Part shown: piece after piece, positions 1-8,867 of the stretch | How positions within the stretch are numbered: the stretch's first letter is position 1 | How the letters are laid out: each line of letters opens with the position of its first letter | Source of the DNA: Synechococcus sp. Cruz-7E5 | Lineage (GTDB): Bacteria > Cyanobacteriota > Cyanobacteriia > PCC-6307 > Cyanobiaceae | Reading direction: 5' to 3' | DNA length: 64,000 bases | NCBI RefSeq assembly: GCF_024345995.1 | Contig: NZ_JAGQCE010000014.1 | Location: forward strand, 1-64,000 | Translations under genes and position numbers: made by a program | Notes under the pieces: model-generated | What the model saw: only the letters and a program-made list of their open reading frames with translations | Databases searched by the model: none | What the model was told of the DNA's origin: nothing

Positions 1-87
1 GATCCATCTCGAACTCGGTTGTGAAACGCAGTAGCGGCGACGATAGTTGGAGGGTAGCTTCCTGCAAAAATAGCTCAATGCCAGGAT
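1..87 (+). rRNA. rrf: 5S ribosomal RNA, 3' part (truncated by window start)
   Basis: The first bases read as the interior and 3' half of a cyanobacterial 5S rRNA: GATCCATCTCGAACTC at the very start, then GGCGACGATAGTTGG, CTGCAAAAATAGCTC and the terminal ATGCCAGGA, which in a full 5S pairs with the 5' TCCTGG. The 5' third lies outside the window. This implies that a 16S-23S-5S operon is just upstream. The exact 3' end is uncertain by a few bases. Confidence 0.9.
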
Positions 88-143
88 AAAACAATCTGAA
101 TGCTCTATATCTGATTTCAGCGCTGCTTAGATCAGTTTTGTTT

Positions 144-170
144 AAAAGCCACCTCAGGGTGGCTTTTTTT
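144..170 (+). terminator. Rho-independent terminator of the rRNA operon
   Basis: A perfect 10-bp stem (AAAAGCCACC / GGTGGCTTTT) closes a 4-nt loop TCAG and runs into a T tract ending at 170. It lies 57 nt after the 5S rRNA end and no plus-strand gene intervenes, so it most likely ends the rRNA transcript. It could also reduce read-through into the antisense of mtnC. Confidence 0.88.
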
Positions 171-254
171 GTGCTTGACGTCAGGTTGGGCTGTTTGTGA
201 TGTCGTTGATGGCGGCGGAGTTGTTGTTGGCGTTTGCAGTGAAATTGGTACTGT

Positions 255-1049
255 TTAGGATGGGAAGGGGATTTGCTCGAGGGTTGTGATCTGGGAATAG
301 GGGCCTGGGCTATCTTCTGGATTGCCTGGCCTGCTGCTGAAGATCACGTGCAGGCCGCTGAGTTGGGCGGCATTGAGTTCGGACAGGGAGTCACTGATAA
401 ACAGGATCTTGCCGGCCGGTGCACCGAGAGAGTCGGCAATCCTGAGATAGCTTGCTGGATCTTGCTTGGCTCCGACACGGGTGTCAAACCAGCCGCAGAA
501 CAGTTGGCGCAGGTCTCCAGCATCGGAGTGACCGTAGAGGAGTTGCTGAGCCGCTACAGATCCTGATGAGTAGACCGCCAGTTGAAGTCCTGCGACGTGC
601 CATCGCTCCAGGACCGGCGCTACATCGGCAAACAGGGGAGCGCGCAGGGATCCATTGGCATAGCCTTCATTCCAGATCAATCCCTGCAATTCTTTGAGGG
701 CGGTGAGTTTCCGGTCGTCATCGATCAGGAACTTGAGAAAGCTGCAGAGTTGTTGAAGGCTGGGTTGCATGGCTGGTGGGTGTTGAGACTCCTGCTCATG
801 TAAATGAACGCTCTCGCTTTGGAAAGTGTTGTCGTTGGCGTCGCTGTTGTTTTTGTGCCAGGCCTCCTGCAGATCGCAGAGCAACGGTTTCAGATCCGGA
901 TCATGCCCGTGTTCCATCAGAAAGGACTCCAGCCGAGCCCTTGCATACGGAAACAGGGTGTCGGCCACAAAGCTCACCGGGCATGTGGTGCCTTCGATAT
1001 CGAGAAGCACATGGCTGATGTCAGCCAGAAATAGTCTTGGACGCGTCAT
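255..1049 (-). CDS. mtnC: Enolase-phosphatase E1 (acireductone synthase)
   Basis: Methionine salvage enzyme that enolises and dephosphorylates 2,3-diketo-5-methylthiopentyl-1-phosphate to acireductone. It belongs to the HAD superfamily: motif I is LLDIEGTT (Asp17, with Glu19 as typical for E1 enzymes), motif II YSSGS lies near residue 160, and the last acidic motif is FISDSLSELNAA. At 264 aa it is longer than the usual roughly 225-245 aa because of a polar insert around residues 63-93, rich in Asn, His, Gln and Ser. Its start overlaps the stop of mtnB by ATGA, so the two genes form an mtnB-mtnC operon. Family assignment is firm; the effect of the insert is unknown. Confidence 0.93.
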   Translation of the reverse strand: MTRPRLFLADISHVLLDIEGTTCPVSFVADTLFPYARARLESFLMEHGHDPDLKPLLCDLQEAWHKNNSDANDNTFQSESVHLHEQESQHPPAMQPSLQQLCSFLKFLIDDDRKLTALKELQGLIWNEGYANGSLRAPLFADVAPVLERWHVAGLQLAVYSSGSVAAQQLLYGHSDAGDLRQLFCGWFDTRVGAKQDPASYLRIADSLGAPAGKILFISDSLSELNAAQLSGLHVIFSSRPGNPEDSPGPYSQITTLEQIPFPS

Positions 1050-1735
1050 GGATTGGTGAGGGGTGGCAGCAACAACTCACGCCAGCTCTGCTCCAGAAGA
1101 AATTCCAGAATTTCCAGATGCCTGCGGGCGCTGAACAGGTCGTGGCCCCAGGCATAGAGACCGTGTCCGGCGATCAGCAATCCGTGGGGTGCTTCGCCAA
1201 GGCGTGATGAGGCGGTATTGCTGAGGAGGCGCAGATCCTGATCGTTGGCCAGCACCGGAATGGCGATGTAGGTGTCGTGGCTGCTGATGCCGGTGAGGCC
1301 CTTGAGCATCTCCAGGCCTTCGATCCGTACGGCTGCTTCGACGGCATTTGCCGTTTCAGCTGGATTCGTTGCTTCAGTTTCAAGGACTACCGCGGCCTGC
1401 AGGGCGCGGCGGGAGAGCAGGGTGGCGGCCTGAGAGTGGGTGTGGAGCACAGCAGCGGCCCCTGTGCATTTGACGATCTCCAGATGCAGCAGGGTTTCGG
1501 CGCTGGCAGCACCGCTGCCGTCGATCACCTGGGCCTCCCCATTCACCAGGATCAGGTCCTGGGGGCGAATCGAGCCTTTGTCGACCCCACTGGGGGCCAT
1601 CAGCAGCTCCAGGGGCTCCAGCCGGTTCACGCAGCTGAAATTTCCGCCTGTGCCGTCGCACCAGCCCCTGGCATGGATCGCTGCGATGACGTTGCACAGT
1701 GCCCTGGCCTGCTCCCCGGGGGCGGATGTGGGCAC
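1046..1735 (-). CDS. mtnB: Methylthioribulose-1-phosphate dehydratase
   Basis: A class II aldolase-like zinc enzyme that dehydrates 5-methylthioribulose-1-phosphate, the step before MtnC in recycling methylthioadenosine to methionine. The zinc ligands are visible in VLHTHSQ (near residue 98) and again in AGHGLYAWGHD near residue 190. An N-terminal GTGGNFS loop matches the phosphate-binding region of the fold. The length (229 aa) is normal. The start is GTG at 1735. It is directly upstream of mtnC with a 4-nt overlap. A third salvage gene, mtnD, lies separately at 9907-10473. Confidence 0.92.
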   Translation of the reverse strand: MPTSAPGEQARALCNVIAAIHARGWCDGTGGNFSCVNRLEPLELLMAPSGVDKGSIRPQDLILVNGEAQVIDGSGAASAETLLHLEIVKCTGAAAVLHTHSQAATLLSRRALQAAVVLETEATNPAETANAVEAAVRIEGLEMLKGLTGISSHDTYIAIPVLANDQDLRLLSNTASSRLGEAPHGLLIAGHGLYAWGHDLFSARRHLEILEFLLEQSWRELLLPPLTNP

Positions 1736-1785
1736 GGACCCTTCAACAGCATGGCCCTATCTTCTCGCACCGTCCCCGATCCACT

Positions 1786-2631
1786 TCAACGCTGGCAGTT
1801 GGGGCACCAGTGGCTGCTGCGACCGCCCAGTCGCTCCCGTTGGATCGGTTGGCCGCAGCGTCGGCATGGTTGACCGCCGCGGCGATACACCCAGGCGACG
1901 CCTCCGTAGTTGCCATTGGTGCCGCTGAGATCCCGGAAGTCGCTGAAGGTGGTGCCGCCGGATCCGATGCTGATTTCGAGCACCTCGATCAGCGATTGGC
2001 GCAGGCGCTCAAGCTCCACGAGGCTCAGGCTGCCGCTTCGGCGCTGGGGGGCCAGGCCAGCCGCGAACAGGGATTCATCGGCGTAGATGTTGCCGACTCC
2101 AGCCACCAGCGCCTGATCGAGCAGGGCGTTCTTGATGGGCCGCACGGAGCCCTTCAGTTTCTGACTCAGGTAGGCGCCGCTGAAGGCCGCACTGAAGGGT
2201 TCAGGCCCCAGCTTCTGCAGGCCTTTCATCACGCTGGAGCAATCGAGGCCGGATGGAATGAACCACATCTGCCCGAAGCTGCGCACATCGATGAAGCGCA
2301 GTTCCTGTCCCTGCCGGCTCCAGCACCGCACCCGGGTATGGCGGCAGGGCTCGCGGGGCTCCTCCAGCCAGAGAAATTGCCCGGTCATGCGCAGATGAAC
2401 GCCCCAGTGGCCTGCCGGCAGTCCGTCGCGGCTGAGCTCAGCCATCAGGTACTTGCCCCGACGGCTCCAGGCTCCGACGCGAGTGCCGATCAGCCCGGCC
2501 CGGAACTGATCGATCTGCTCAGGAGCGGCGATGGCCCGCTGCCTGAGCACCTCAACCCGCCCGATCTCGAATGAGGTGAGCTGACGTTCCAGCCCGCGCC
2601 GAACCGTTTCCACTTCAGGCAGCTCGGGCAT
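1786..2631 (-). CDS. mutM: Formamidopyrimidine-DNA glycosylase
   Basis: A bifunctional base-excision repair glycosylase/AP lyase that removes 8-oxoguanine and formamidopyrimidines. The N-terminus MPELPEVET supplies the catalytic Pro2 and Glu3. A helix-two-turn-helix region containing GVGNIYADE lies near residue 170. The C-terminal zinc finger has CRRCGQP and HWCPNCQR with four cysteines. The protein is full length (281 aa). It lies downstream of psaE on the same strand, but a terminator (2684-2718) separates them, so it probably has its own promoter. Repair of oxidised guanine suits a phototroph exposed to reactive oxygen. Confidence 0.96.
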   Translation of the reverse strand: MPELPEVETVRRGLERQLTSFEIGRVEVLRQRAIAAPEQIDQFRAGLIGTRVGAWSRRGKYLMAELSRDGLPAGHWGVHLRMTGQFLWLEEPREPCRHTRVRCWSRQGQELRFIDVRSFGQMWFIPSGLDCSSVMKGLQKLGPEPFSAAFSGAYLSQKLKGSVRPIKNALLDQALVAGVGNIYADESLFAAGLAPQRRSGSLSLVELERLRQSLIEVLEISIGSGGTTFSDFRDLSGTNGNYGGVAWVYRRGGQPCRRCGQPIQRERLGGRSSHWCPNCQR

Positions 2632-2683
2632 CCGTTCAGCATCGATCCAGGCAGCCTGCCAGGCAGAGGCCCCAGCATGACCA

Positions 2684-2718
2684 AAGAAAATCCGCCGGAA
2701 GCAGGACTCCCGGCGGAT
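2684..2718 (-). terminator. Rho-independent terminator after psaE
   Basis: On the minus strand a perfect 9-bp stem (ATCCGCCGG / CCGGCGGAT, 11-nt loop) is followed by TTTTCTTTGG. It lies about 50 nt past the psaE stop and about 50 nt before the mutM start, which fits termination of a strongly expressed psaE message. Confidence 0.8.
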
Positions 2719-2767
2719 GGCGCATCAGATGCGGTGGATTCCGAACGGGCTGGCTCGGAAGGGGGGC

Positions 2768-2977
2768 TCAGGCCGACTCGAGTTCCCTTTCGGCGAAGTT
2801 GTTGGTGTTGATGCCGCCTTCCGAGCCGCTGTAGCCGCTGTAATTGACCTTTTCGAAGCGCACCACCACGGGGTAGCGGATGCCAGAGGTGTCGACGGAC
2901 GCCACGGTGCCGACTTCGTTGAACCAGTAAGACTCAGGCCGCTTGATGCGCACCTTGTCGCCGCGGGAGATCGCCAT
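2768..2977 (-). CDS. psaE: Photosystem I reaction centre subunit IV (PsaE)
   Basis: A small stromal (cytoplasmic-side) subunit of photosystem I that helps dock ferredoxin/flavodoxin and supports cyclic electron flow. The sequence begins [20 protein letters not shown] and continues with the SH3-like beta barrel typical of PsaE, including [15 protein letters not shown]. The length is 69 aa, as expected for cyanobacteria. It is monocistronic, with its own terminator immediately downstream and about 170 nt of noncoding upstream sequence holding the promoter. This gene is a direct marker of an oxygenic phototroph. Confidence 0.97.
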   Translation of the reverse strand: MAISRGDKVRIKRPESYWFNEVGTVASVDTSGIRYPVVVRFEKVNYSGYSGSEGGINTNNFAERELESA

Positions 2978-3148
2978 CGCTGCGCTGTTGTTGGGTGACT
3001 GCCAGTCGGAAGATACCTGCCCCAGAGGGGCTCTGAACCGAGGGCGTCACGTTTCGTCGTTCGGCTCTTGGTTCGGCCCGTCGCTCGCCCCGTCGCTCAC
3101 TGCTTCGGGTCTGCGTGGCAGCATCAGCGATTGCGCCGCTGGTCGTCG

Positions 3149-4171
3149 ATGGAGGCACCCGTCCTCAGCCTGGAGCTGCCCGATCCGGAGCGGGACGACA
3201 TCAGCACCATGGAGTTCCTCTCCCGTCTGGAGGAGGCCTGGGCCGTCTGTGACCGCTTCGATCTGCAGACGGAGATCTGGCGGGGCAGGATCCTGCGGGC
3301 AGTGCGGGACCGGGAGAAGCGGGGCGGTGAGGGCCGCGGCACCGGTTTCCTGCAATGGCTCAGGGAGCGGGAGATCAGCAAGACCCGGGCCTACGGCCTG
3401 ATCCAGCTCGCCGATTCCGCCGACAACCTCGTCGGAGACGGACTGCTCGAGGAGGGCAGTGTGAACAACTTCTCCAAGCGTGCCTTCCTCGACACGGCCC
3501 TGGCCGATCCGGAGGTTCAGCAGATGATCAGTGAAGCTGCCAATGATGGCCAGCAGATCACCCGCAAGCAGGTGCGGCGCCTCAGCGATGAATTCACCGC
3601 CGCCACCAGCCCGCTGCTGCCCGAGGAGATCCGCCAGCGCACCCAGGAGAACTTGCTGCCCCCGCGGGTGGTGGCCCCCCTGGTGCGAGAGCTGGCCAGG
3701 CTGCCCGAACCCCAGCAGGACGACCTGCGCCGGGCGCTGCGGGAGGAACCGGAGCTGGAGCGGGTCAAGGATGTGACCAGCACCGCTCGCTGGCTGAGCA
3801 AGGCGGCCGAGGCCGGCCTCGCCGTGCGCGCCTTTCAGCACGGAAACCTCAATCTCGAGAAGGCCTTGCAGGAGGCCCAGCGGCTTGATGCCCTCGGCCT
3901 GTTCGCCGATGCGGTCGGTCAGGCCCAGCAGCTGGAGAGCGCTGTGCTCAAGCTGCACACCAGCTGGCGGCGGCTGGGGGGGCTGCAGGAACGCCTCTGG
4001 GTGGAGAGCGGCAGCAGCACACCCCATCTGCGCGAGCTGCTCACCGCGCTGCAGAGTCTGAGCGGCACCACCCTGCGGGTGTCCCTCGGCGAGCTCTCGG
4101 GGGGGAAGCGGGTGCGCCTGCAGCTGGTGGAGGAGACCCCCGACCAGCTGACGCCTCCGCCCTTGCCCTGA
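3149..4171 (+). CDS. Hypothetical protein, mostly helical, upstream of recQ
   Basis: A protein of about 340 aa that I do not assign to a named family. The ATG at 3149 (MEAPVLSLELPDPERDD) is chosen because the residues before it look like translated leader; an ATG at 3068 is also in frame. The sequence is rich in Leu, Glu, Arg and Gln and predicted helical, with no signal peptide or membrane segment. Residues about 60-115 (GFLQWLREREISKTRAYGLIQLAD) resemble a helix-turn-helix segment of ParB/KorB-like proteins, so a DNA-binding role is possible but unproven. The stop is 39 nt before recQ on the same strand, so the two may be cotranscribed. Confidence 0.72.
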   Translation: MEAPVLSLELPDPERDDISTMEFLSRLEEAWAVCDRFDLQTEIWRGRILRAVRDREKRGGEGRGTGFLQWLREREISKTRAYGLIQLADSADNLVGDGLLEEGSVNNFSKRAFLDTALADPEVQQMISEAANDGQQITRKQVRRLSDEFTAATSPLLPEEIRQRTQENLLPPRVVAPLVRELARLPEPQQDDLRRALREEPELERVKDVTSTARWLSKAAEAGLAVRAFQHGNLNLEKALQEAQRLDALGLFADAVGQAQQLESAVLKLHTSWRRLGGLQERLWVESGSSTPHLRELLTALQSLSGTTLRVSLGELSGGKRVRLQLVEETPDQLTPPPLP

Positions 4172-4210
4172 GCGGAGCGAGGGTTAAGGTCGCAGCGGTG
4201 CGGGGCTGAC

Positions 4211-5713
4211 GTGGCGGTGGCGGCGGATCCGCTCGAATCGGAGCTCCAGCGTCATTTCGGGTGGACCGCCTTCCGCCCGGGGCAGCGGCCGGTGGTGGAG
4301 GCGTTGCTCTCAGGTCAGGATTGTCTGGCGGTCATGCCCACCGGCGCTGGCAAGTCGTTGTGTTTTCAACTGCCGGCTCTGGTGCGGCAGGGCCTGGTGC
4401 TTGTGGTCTCCCCCCTGGTGGCCCTGATGCAGGACCAGGTGAGCCAGCTGCAACGGCGGGGCATTCCGGCGGCCAGCCTGCACCAGGGCCTGGATCTGCC
4501 CAGCCGCCGGGCCTTGCTGCGCCGCCTGGAGCAGAATCGGCTGCGGGTGCTCTACCTGGCCCCGGAGCGTCTGCAGGCCGAGGCCACCCGCCAGTTGCTG
4601 GAGGAGGTGCTGGAGCAGGGGCGCCTGGTGGCCCTGGCGGTGGATGAGGCCCATTGCATCAGTGCCTGGGGTCACGACTTCCGACCCGATTACCGGCGGC
4701 TGGGTCAGTTGCGCAGCCTCTGCCCCGGAGTGCCGCTGGTGGCCCTCAGTGCCACGGCGGCCCCCCGGGTGCGCGCCGACATCATCCGCCTGCTGCAGTT
4801 GCGGCGCCCCCTTGTGCAGGTGCGTTCGGCCAGGCGCTCCAACCTGACCTATGCCATGGAGCGGCGTCCAGAGGACCCGATGGCCCTGGTGCTGGAGGCG
4901 CTGGAGCGGGCGCGGGGGGCCGTGCTGATCTACGCGCGCACCCGCCGCTCGGTGGAGCACTGGGCCGCCCGCCTTTCTGCCGCTGGCCGTGAGGCGATCG
5001 CCTACCACGCGGGCATGGACCCGGAGAGTCGCCAGCTGGCCCTGGAGCATTTCCAGGAGAGTCCCACGCCGGTGCTGGTGGCCACCGTGGCCTTCGGGAT
5101 GGGAGTGGATCGGCCGGATGTGGGCCTGGTGCTTCACCTTGACCTGCCCGCCAGCGCCGAGGGGTACCTGCAGGAGTCGGGTCGGGCCGGCCGAGACGGG
5201 CTTCCCGCCCGCTGCCTGGTGCTGTTCGATCCGGCTGATCGGCTCTCCCTGGGCTGGGCGATGCGGGCCTCGGCGCGGCAGATGAGTCCGGAACTCCAGA
5301 ACCAGGAGCGCCCGCGCCGTGACATCGCCCAGCAGCAGCTGCGGCGGATGGAGGCCGTGGCGGAGGGCAGCGGCTGCCGTGAACAGGCCCTGCTGCTGAC
5401 GGTGGGGGAATTGGTGCCGCCCTGTGGCCGCTGCGATGTCTGCCGGCGGCCCCGCTCGATCAGCGACTGGTCGCTGGATGCGGCGCGGGTACTGGAGGCC
5501 CTGGCTCAGAAGGACGGGGTGGACCTGCGCCGGCTGGCCGGGGCCCTGGAGCAGGCCCATGCCGGCGATGAGCAGCGCTGGGGATGGCTGACTCGCCGTC
5601 TGGTGCAGGAGGAGCTGATCAGCGAAAGCGACGATGGCAGCCAGCGTCTCTGGCTGCGCACCGCTGGACGCCACTACCTAAGCCAGCCCTGGCCGCTGCG
5701 CTGGGCGGCCTGA
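4211..5713 (+). CDS. recQ: ATP-dependent DNA helicase RecQ family
   Basis: A superfamily 2, 3'-5' helicase involved in recombination and repair of stalled forks. Walker A is MPTGAGKSLCFQLP (near residue 40), the DEAH box is VDEAHCISAWGHDFRPDY (near 145), and motif VI is QESGRAGRDG. A zinc-binding region follows with GCREQALLL...CGRCDVCRRP. At 500 aa it is a short RecQ: the zinc domain is present, but I see no clear HRDC domain, and the C-terminus looks like a reduced winged-helix segment. The GTG start at 4211 lies after the upstream hypothetical gene. It is convergent with the LysM gene, with only 20 nt between the stops. Confidence 0.93.
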   Translation: MAVAADPLESELQRHFGWTAFRPGQRPVVEALLSGQDCLAVMPTGAGKSLCFQLPALVRQGLVLVVSPLVALMQDQVSQLQRRGIPAASLHQGLDLPSRRALLRRLEQNRLRVLYLAPERLQAEATRQLLEEVLEQGRLVALAVDEAHCISAWGHDFRPDYRRLGQLRSLCPGVPLVALSATAAPRVRADIIRLLQLRRPLVQVRSARRSNLTYAMERRPEDPMALVLEALERARGAVLIYARTRRSVEHWAARLSAAGREAIAYHAGMDPESRQLALEHFQESPTPVLVATVAFGMGVDRPDVGLVLHLDLPASAEGYLQESGRAGRDGLPARCLVLFDPADRLSLGWAMRASARQMSPELQNQERPRRDIAQQQLRRMEAVAEGSGCREQALLLTVGELVPPCGRCDVCRRPRSISDWSLDAARVLEALAQKDGVDLRRLAGALEQAHAGDEQRWGWLTRRLVQEELISESDDGSQRLWLRTAGRHYLSQPWPLRWAA

Positions 5714-5733
5714 GTGCGCAGCTGGGGTGAGCT

Positions 5734-6876
5734 TCAGCCTGCGGTCTGCTTGCAGACGTCCTTGATCAGCTGCTCCTCGTAATCGGTGGTGGGATCTTCC
5801 CAGCTTTTCCAGGCGCCCGCTGCGCCGGTGGCATTGATCTTTCGGGCGGCGCAGTTGATTGCCACGAACACCGGCTGTCCGCCGCTGTTGAGAGCTGGAG
5901 CCACCTGGCTGCCGCCCATCGGCCGCCAGTTGGAGAAATCCACCTGCAGCGGACCGTAGGTGCGCCAGTCCGGGGGGGCGGTGTTGCTGGGATCGGGCTT
6001 GGGTTGGGGCTTGGCGGCAGGGGGTTTGGCGGCGGCCGCAGGTGTGGTGGCCGGTTTGGCCTGGGGCTCAGGTTGCTTGGTTTGCTCGGGCGGATTAGGC
6101 GCTGGTTTTGGGTCTGGTTTCGGCTCTGGCTGGGCCGTCACCTGGGGGGTCGGGGTCGATTTGGCCGGCGCTGGTTTGGTGGCCGCTGGATTTGTGGTTA
6201 CTGGTTTTGCAGCTGCTGGTTTGGCAGCTGGGGTTCCGCTGGCGGGCCCCAGGCTGAGCTTGGTGCCGACCTGCAGGTTGTCGGGAGCTTCCAGCTTGTT
6301 CAGGCTCACCAGCCGGGCCACTGGCACGTCGTAGCGCTCGGAGATCTCCGAGAGGGTTTCACCGGATTTGACCACGTGCACCCGAGCGGCCTTCGCTCCT
6401 GCCGCCGCGGGGGGCGCTGGCTTGGCGGCGGGCTTGGCGGGCTTCGTGGGCTTGGCCGCATTCTTCGCCGGGGGCACCTTCAGGCGTTGCCCCACCTGCA
6501 GCAGATCCGCGTCCTTGAGGCCATTGAGCTCCTTCAGCTTCTGCACCGAAAGGCCATAGCGTTCAGCGATCTCTGAGAGGGTTTCGCCGGCGCTGACGGT
6601 GTGGCTGCCGGTACCTGAAGTACCCGAACCGGCCCGCGGCGCCGTCTTGGCCCCATCGGGCAGCTTCAGGCGGGTGCCGGCCTCCACCAGGTTGGGGTCC
6701 TTGATGCCGTTGAGCTGAAGCAATCTCTGCACCGACACTCCGTAGCGCTCGGCGATCTCCGAGAGGGTTTCCCCCGACTTGACCACGTGTTGGGGCGCCG
6801 CCAGGGCAGGCAAGGGCAGGACCAGGGCCAGGACCAGGGCGGCCAGGACACGGCGCAAGGGTTGCGGGCTGCTCAT
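5734..6876 (-). CDS. Secreted protein with three LysM domains
   Basis: The protein starts with a signal peptide (basic MSSPQPLRR, then a Leu/Ala/Val core ending ALAAP) and carries three LysM repeats around residues 28-72, 92-135 and 166-210. Each begins [12 protein letters not shown] or [12 protein letters not shown] and contains the [11 protein letters not shown] type of segment. LysM modules bind peptidoglycan, so the protein probably sits in the periplasm or cell wall. The repeats are joined by Pro/Ala/Lys-rich linkers. A longer Pro-rich stretch leads to a C-terminal domain of about 85 aa ([17 protein letters not shown] onward) that I do not recognise. No hydrolase motif is seen, so the catalytic role, if any, is unknown. 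Confidence 0.85.
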   Translation of the reverse strand: MSSPQPLRRVLAALVLALVLPLPALAAPQHVVKSGETLSEIAERYGVSVQRLLQLNGIKDPNLVEAGTRLKLPDGAKTAPRAGSGTSGTGSHTVSAGETLSEIAERYGLSVQKLKELNGLKDADLLQVGQRLKVPPAKNAAKPTKPAKPAAKPAPPAAAGAKAARVHVVKSGETLSEISERYDVPVARLVSLNKLEAPDNLQVGTKLSLGPASGTPAAKPAAAKPVTTNPAATKPAPAKSTPTPQVTAQPEPKPDPKPAPNPPEQTKQPEPQAKPATTPAAAAKPPAAKPQPKPDPSNTAPPDWRTYGPLQVDFSNWRPMGGSQVAPALNSGGQPVFVAINCAARKINATGAAGAWKSWEDPTTDYEEQLIKDVCKQTAG

Positions 6877-6968
6877 GGATGGCGTTCGGCTGGGTGAACC
6901 TTAAGGAGACCTCCCCGGAACGCCAGCCCCCGCTTCACCTCGAGTCCCGGCCGACTTCGTTTCGGCAC

Positions 6969-8426
6969 TCAACCCAGCAGCCGTTTGATCAGACTGAGCC
7001 GATCTCCGTAGGGCGGGTAGCGGAAGGGCAGATCGAAGCGGAAGGGCCGGCGCAGCACGCTGCGCAGGTGTGAGAAGGTGTCGAAGCCCGCCTGACCGTG
7101 GTAGCGGCCCATGCCACTCTCGCCGACACCGCCGAAGGGCAGCTCCGGCACCCCCGCCTGCATCACAACGTCGTTGAGGCAGACGCCGCCGGAACTGGTG
7201 CCGGCCAGAACCTGGTCCTGGGCCGTGCGGCTGCGGCTGAACAGGTAGAGAGCCAGCGGTTTGGGCCCCTGGCGGATCAGGTCGATGGCCTCGTTCAGCC
7301 CCGTGATGCCGACCACCGGCAACAGGGGGCCGAACAGCTCGCCGGCCAGGAGCGGATCGTTGATGCCGGAGAGGAGTTCGGAGGCAGGCTCGCAGGCGAT
7401 CAAGGTGGGTGCGATCCGGCGGGTCTGGGGATCCACCTGGCCGCCGCTGAGCACCCGGCCATCCCGCCTGGCGCCCTCCAGCAGGGCCAGCAGCCGCTCG
7501 AACTGGGCCTGGTTGATGATGTGGGCCAGCTCGGGGGAGGCGAGGGGATCGTCGCCGTAGGCCCGCTGGAACTCACCCCGCAGCAGCTCGATCAGGGTCG
7601 GCCGCACCGTTTCCTCCACCAGCAGGTGGTCGGGGGCGATGCAGGTCTGCCCGGCATTGAGACCCTTGCCCCAGGCCAGCCGCCGGGCGGACACCTCCAG
7701 ATCAGCATCGGCCAGCACGATCGCCGGGCTGCGGCCGCCCAGCTCGAGGGTCACAGGCGTCAAATTACGGGCCGCGGCGGCCATCACCAGCCGTCCCACC
7801 CGGCCGCCGCCGGTGAAGAAGATGTGATCGAAGGGGAGATCGAGCAACTCGCCGGCCACCTCGGCGCCGCCCTCCCGCACAACCACCACCTGGGGATCGA
7901 GGTGGCGGCCCGCCAGCCGCGCGATCAGGGCGGAGGTGTGGGGCGCCTGCTCGGAAGGCTTCAGCACGGCGGTGTTGCCAGCCGCAAGGGCGCTCACCAG
8001 GGGCTGGAGCGTGAGCGAGAAGGGATAGTTCCATGGCCCGATGATCAGCACGCAGCCGAGCGGTTCAGCCACCAGCTCCGCCCGTCCGGGCCGCTGGGAG
8101 AGGGGAACGGCAACGGGCCTTGGTGCCATCCACCGCTTCAGCTTCTGCTGGGCCAGGCGGAGCTCCTGCCGCACTGCCACCACTTCGAAGTACGCCTCCA
8201 CCGGCGGTTTGCCGAGATCGGCGCTCAGCGCCTCGAGGATGGCTGGCTCGTTCTCCGCCAGCAGCGAGTCGAGGGCCTGGAGCTGGGCACGCCGCCAGGC
8301 GAGCGGCCTGGTGGTCCCCGAACTCACCAGCTCCCTCAGGGGGGTTGTCGAGAACTGCCCACCGGGGTCAACGGGCCCGCCTGCGCCAGCGGCGGTGGCG
8401 GAGGGTGAGAGGGAGGTCAGGCTCAT
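6969..8426 (-). CDS. Aldehyde dehydrogenase family protein
   Basis: An NAD(P)-dependent oxidoreductase converting aldehydes to acids. Visible signatures are the cofactor segment IIGPWNYPFSLTLQPL, the glycine motif FFTGGGRVGRLV, the general-base Glu in TLELGGRSPAIV, and the catalytic Cys in NAGQTCIAPDHLL. The length (485 aa) and the hydrophobic/basic C-terminal tail resemble class 3-type enzymes that act on medium- and long-chain aldehydes, so fatty aldehyde oxidation is plausible, but the substrate is inferred. It stands alone: LysM lies downstream, and about 240 nt of noncoding DNA separates it from the tRNA pair. Confidence 0.93.
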   Translation of the reverse strand: MSLTSLSPSATAAGAGGPVDPGGQFSTTPLRELVSSGTTRPLAWRRAQLQALDSLLAENEPAILEALSADLGKPPVEAYFEVVAVRQELRLAQQKLKRWMAPRPVAVPLSQRPGRAELVAEPLGCVLIIGPWNYPFSLTLQPLVSALAAGNTAVLKPSEQAPHTSALIARLAGRHLDPQVVVVREGGAEVAGELLDLPFDHIFFTGGGRVGRLVMAAAARNLTPVTLELGGRSPAIVLADADLEVSARRLAWGKGLNAGQTCIAPDHLLVEETVRPTLIELLRGEFQRAYGDDPLASPELAHIINQAQFERLLALLEGARRDGRVLSGGQVDPQTRRIAPTLIACEPASELLSGINDPLLAGELFGPLLPVVGITGLNEAIDLIRQGPKPLALYLFSRSRTAQDQVLAGTSSGGVCLNDVVMQAGVPELPFGGVGESGMGRYHGQAGFDTFSHLRSVLRRPFRFDLPFRYPPYGDRLSLIKRLLG

Positions 8427-8665
8427 CGACGGGGTGGCAACCGAGCCAAGTCTGGCCAGAGATGGAGTCCGGCCGCGACAATCGATCCGGCCTGGACATC
8501 CGAATGGATGAGCGCGCCATGGATGAGCGCTACGACAGATTCGGATGAATCAGCGCTGAGATTGAGCAGAAAGTCTGGTCATCTCGGGGCTCATCAACAA
8601 GCCAGAATCAGCTGCAGGAAAAGGCTGCACAATGCTGAGTCGAGCAGTACAACGGTGAGTTGAAA

Positions 8666-8737
<72 letters not shown>

Positions 8738-8748
8738 ATGTGGAAAGG

Positions 8749-8830
8749 TGGGCCGGGTTGGATTTGAACCAACGTAGGCAGAGCCAGCGGATTTACAGTC
8801 CGCCCCCATTAACCACTCGGGCACCGACCC
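8749..8830 (-). tRNA. trnY: tRNA-Tyr (GTA anticodon)
   Basis: An 82-nt class II tRNA with a long variable arm on the minus strand. The acceptor GGGTCGG pairs with CCGGCCC, the anticodon loop contains CTGTAAA with anticodon GTA, and the T arm includes GGTTCAAATCC. The long variable arm (GCTGGCTCTGCC region) is typical of bacterial tRNA-Tyr. No CCA is encoded. It is the first gene of a tRNA-Tyr/tRNA-Thr pair and is divergent from aroQ. Confidence 0.96.
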
Positions 8831-8867
8831 GAACCACACCTCGACAACTTACCAGCCGACCTTCCTC

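Noticed and set aside
4310-5674. Long open frame of about 454 codons opposite recQ
   Set aside because: It is a GC-rich antisense shadow of recQ with Gln/His/Arg-rich low-complexity translation and no recognisable domain.
6000-6480. Possible tandem DNA repeat in the LysM gene
   Set aside because: It reflects biased codons of Pro/Ala/Lys-rich linkers and the LysM repeats themselves, not a separate repeat element or CRISPR array.
8504-8530. Short direct repeat ATGGATGAGCGC spaced 15 nt apart in the gap before tRNA-Thr
   Set aside because: Only two copies of 12 nt; no coding frame or mobile element boundary is associated with it.
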